Shown here one piece after another: positions 63,070 through 64,000 of a DNA stretch of 64,000 nucleotides. Position 1 is the stretch's first letter. The number at the start of each line of letters is the position of its first letter. This DNA comes from Jiulongibacter sediminis. GTDB lineage: Bacteria; Bacteroidota; Bacteroidia; Cytophagales; Spirosomataceae. A program made the translations under genes and the position numbers. Below the pieces are notes generated by a model, which made no database searches, had not been told where the DNA came from, and saw nothing but the letters and a program-made list of their open reading frames with translations. The stretch lies in the NCBI RefSeq assembly GCF_001306455.1, contig NZ_LGTQ01000005.1, forward strand, positions 620,001-684,000, written 5' to 3'.

Positions 63070-63077
63070 CAAAGCTA
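63070..63077 (-). promoter_or_regulatory. Possible -7 element of the leader/MFS transcript
   Basis: TAGCTTTG fits TAnnTTTG. The nearest TTG upstream on the minus strand is 29 bases away (63109-63107), a poor spacing, so a -33 box is lacking. Read-through from menD, whose stop is at 63099, is an alternative source of RNA. Confidence 0.4.
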
Positions 63078-63098
63078 GTAAGAAATTCTTTTGAGCTG

Positions 63099-64000
63099 TT
63101 ATGACTCAAAAAACTTTTTGTACGAAAGCGTATTTAGCTCGTAATCAGTGAAAATCTCTAAAATTGATTTCTGATGACAAGTCAAAAATTTTCTTAAACC
63201 TTCCTCAATTTCTGAAGGAGAAGTGATTTTAAAGTAATCTAAACCATATTCCTGAGCTAAATAACTCGCCCTATTGGGCTGCATTGTTTTGAAATAATCC
63301 TCAAAAGAAGACTGATCTGAAGGTCCTTGAATCATATTGAAAATGATTCCACCGGAATTATTAAGGATGATAATCTTTAAATTATCAGGCAAATAGCGAT
63401 TCCAAAGGGCATTCTTGTCATATTGAAAACTCACATCTCCCAAAATACAATAGACCGGTTTGTCTGTTTTTAAAGCCTGACCAACCGCCGTACTCAGGCA
63501 CCCATCAATTCCACTGGTTCCGCGATTGCAATACACCTTGCAACCCGAAGGCAATACGGAATTCAAGGCATTGACATATCGAATACTCATGCTATTTCCT
63601 ACATGTAGAATGCAGTCTTCAGGTATTTTATGAAAGAGTTTTCTTAGAATATGGAACTCGGAGAATTCAGGTTTTTCAAAATATTGCCTTATTGAATCAG
63701 AGGACTTCTTTTCCAAGGACTTCCATCTTTCCTGATAATTCTCGTCATTAGACAGCCCATCAAAATTTAAAGTCTGTTGAAAAAACTCCAACGGAGTTAT
63801 TTCAACCTTTTTTGTGAGTGACCGGAAGGGGTCAATGAATGCAGGATTCGACTGAACATGCCAATGAGCCTGAATATCAAAACCTCTCAACATTAACTTC
63901 AAAGATTTCGAAATCAACGACATATCGGTGCTAATCAGCAAATCGGGACAAAGTGTTTGCTTTTCCTTATCAGAAAGCTTTTTAAGAAAATGATCCTGAT
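63099..64000 (-). CDS. menD: MenD, menaquinone biosynthesis (5' end missing)
   Basis: The frame is open from the right edge (reading QDHFLKKLSDKEKQ at 63998 and below) to the stop at 63099, so about 300 C-terminal residues are present. MenD is 2-succinyl-5-enolpyruvyl-6-hydroxy-3-cyclohexene-1-carboxylate synthase, a ThDP enzyme. PDLLISTDMSLISKSLK begins the central domain. The ThDP-binding C-terminal part has GNSMSIRYVNAL, NRGTSGIDGCLSTAVG, CILGDVSFQYDKNALW and LNNSGGIIFNMI. It indicates menaquinone-based respiration, normal for Bacteroidota. The MFS leader follows 35 bases downstream. Confidence 0.95.
   Translation of the reverse strand, partial: QDHFLKKLSDKEKQTLCPDLLISTDMSLISKSLKLMLRGFDIQAHWHVQSNPAFIDPFRSLTKKVEITPLEFFQQTLNFDGLSNDENYQERWKSLEKKSSDSIRQYFEKPEFSEFHILRKLFHKIPEDCILHVGNSMSIRYVNALNSVLPSGCKVYCNRGTSGIDGCLSTAVGQALKTDKPVYCILGDVSFQYDKNALWNRYLPDNLKIIILNNSGGIIFNMIQGPSDQSSFEDYFKTMQPNRASYLAQEYGLDYFKITSPSEIEEGLRKFLTCHQKSILEIFTDYELNTLSYKKFFES

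Noticed and set aside
63939-63941. TTG as the start of menD
   Set aside because: The frame stays open to the right edge and the upstream residues (CPDLLISTDMSL) match MenD, so the gene is cut by the window rather than starting there.
1-64000. Mobile element, CRISPR array, tRNA or prophage in the window
   Set aside because: No transposase, integrase, terminal repeats, spaced direct repeats, tRNA cloverleaf or phage genes were seen; the lone XRE regulator is not enough to call a mobile element.

Overview
The window looks like a piece of chromosome from a Bacteroidota bacterium, most likely a Cytophagales-type (probably marine) species; the order is an inference. The evidence is moderate AT richness, promoters of the Bacteroidota form TTG-N(18-23)-TAnnTTTG, a subtilase with a type IX secretion C-terminal domain, an Lnb-type (DUF4105) protein, a HU(CCDC81-like)-SPOR protein, an S16 with a long Ala/Glu tail, and DUF2911, DUF4403 and DUF2027/Smr proteins. 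It is mostly ordinary core genome. I found no insertion sequence, prophage, CRISPR array or tRNA gene.

Layout. 1-5.7 kb (minus): DinB/YfiT-like protein (cut by the left edge), inositol monophosphatase, Lnb-like protein, ClpC, WbqC-like protein. 5.8-13.9 kb: OmpA-family protein with repeat modules (plus); TsaC/Sua5, GNAT and TruA (minus, overlapping); then a nucleoside-symporter-like MFS protein, a lipoprotein sulfatase and a pseudouridine synthase (plus). 14-18 kb: fumarase, a small secreted protein, a beta-propeller lipoprotein, a DUF2911 protein and a Nudix hydrolase. 18-25 kb: T9SS subtilase, a lipoprotein, MnmA, a degenerate TrpF-like protein, a PspC/LiaF-like pair and a LolC-type permease. 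25-31 kb: NamZ, GuaA, a WecA-type transferase, a WcaF-like acetyltransferase and a prephenate dehydrogenase of the fungal type. 31-40 kb: hisG-hisD plus a pterin dehydratase, rsmI-fabG, a VWA membrane protein, a Smr protein and a DUF4403 lipoprotein. 40-46 kb: RNase P RNA, rpsP-rimM-trmD, gyrA and a TPR protein. 46-50 kb: an XRE regulator with a 59-residue membrane protein and a palindrome-rich upstream region, then dapD and gapdh. 50-58 kb (minus): an envelope-type operon (1000-residue TPR protein, beta-barrel, HU/SPOR protein, TonB-like protein) ending in folC and trmB. 58-64 kb: M61 peptidase, a head-to-head small protein/TPR lipoprotein pair, an MFS exporter behind an attenuator-like leader, and menD (cut by the right edge).

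The most interesting signal is at 62.93-63.08 kb, just upstream of the MFS exporter. A 23-codon ORF is followed by a terminator hairpin that ends only a few bases before the exporter start codon. Part of the ORF can form a perfect 8-bp pairing with the terminator's 5' arm, so the two structures exclude each other. This is the architecture of a ribosome-controlled attenuator, possibly antibiotic-responsive. Other notable points: a fungal-type TyrA in a bacterium, preceded by a 40-residue ORF with its own promoter; an XRE/membrane-protein operon beside perfect palindromes; two divergent gene pairs whose start codons touch or nearly touch; a terminator that abuts the next gene's start codon; and several small ORFs that conventional length cut-offs would miss.
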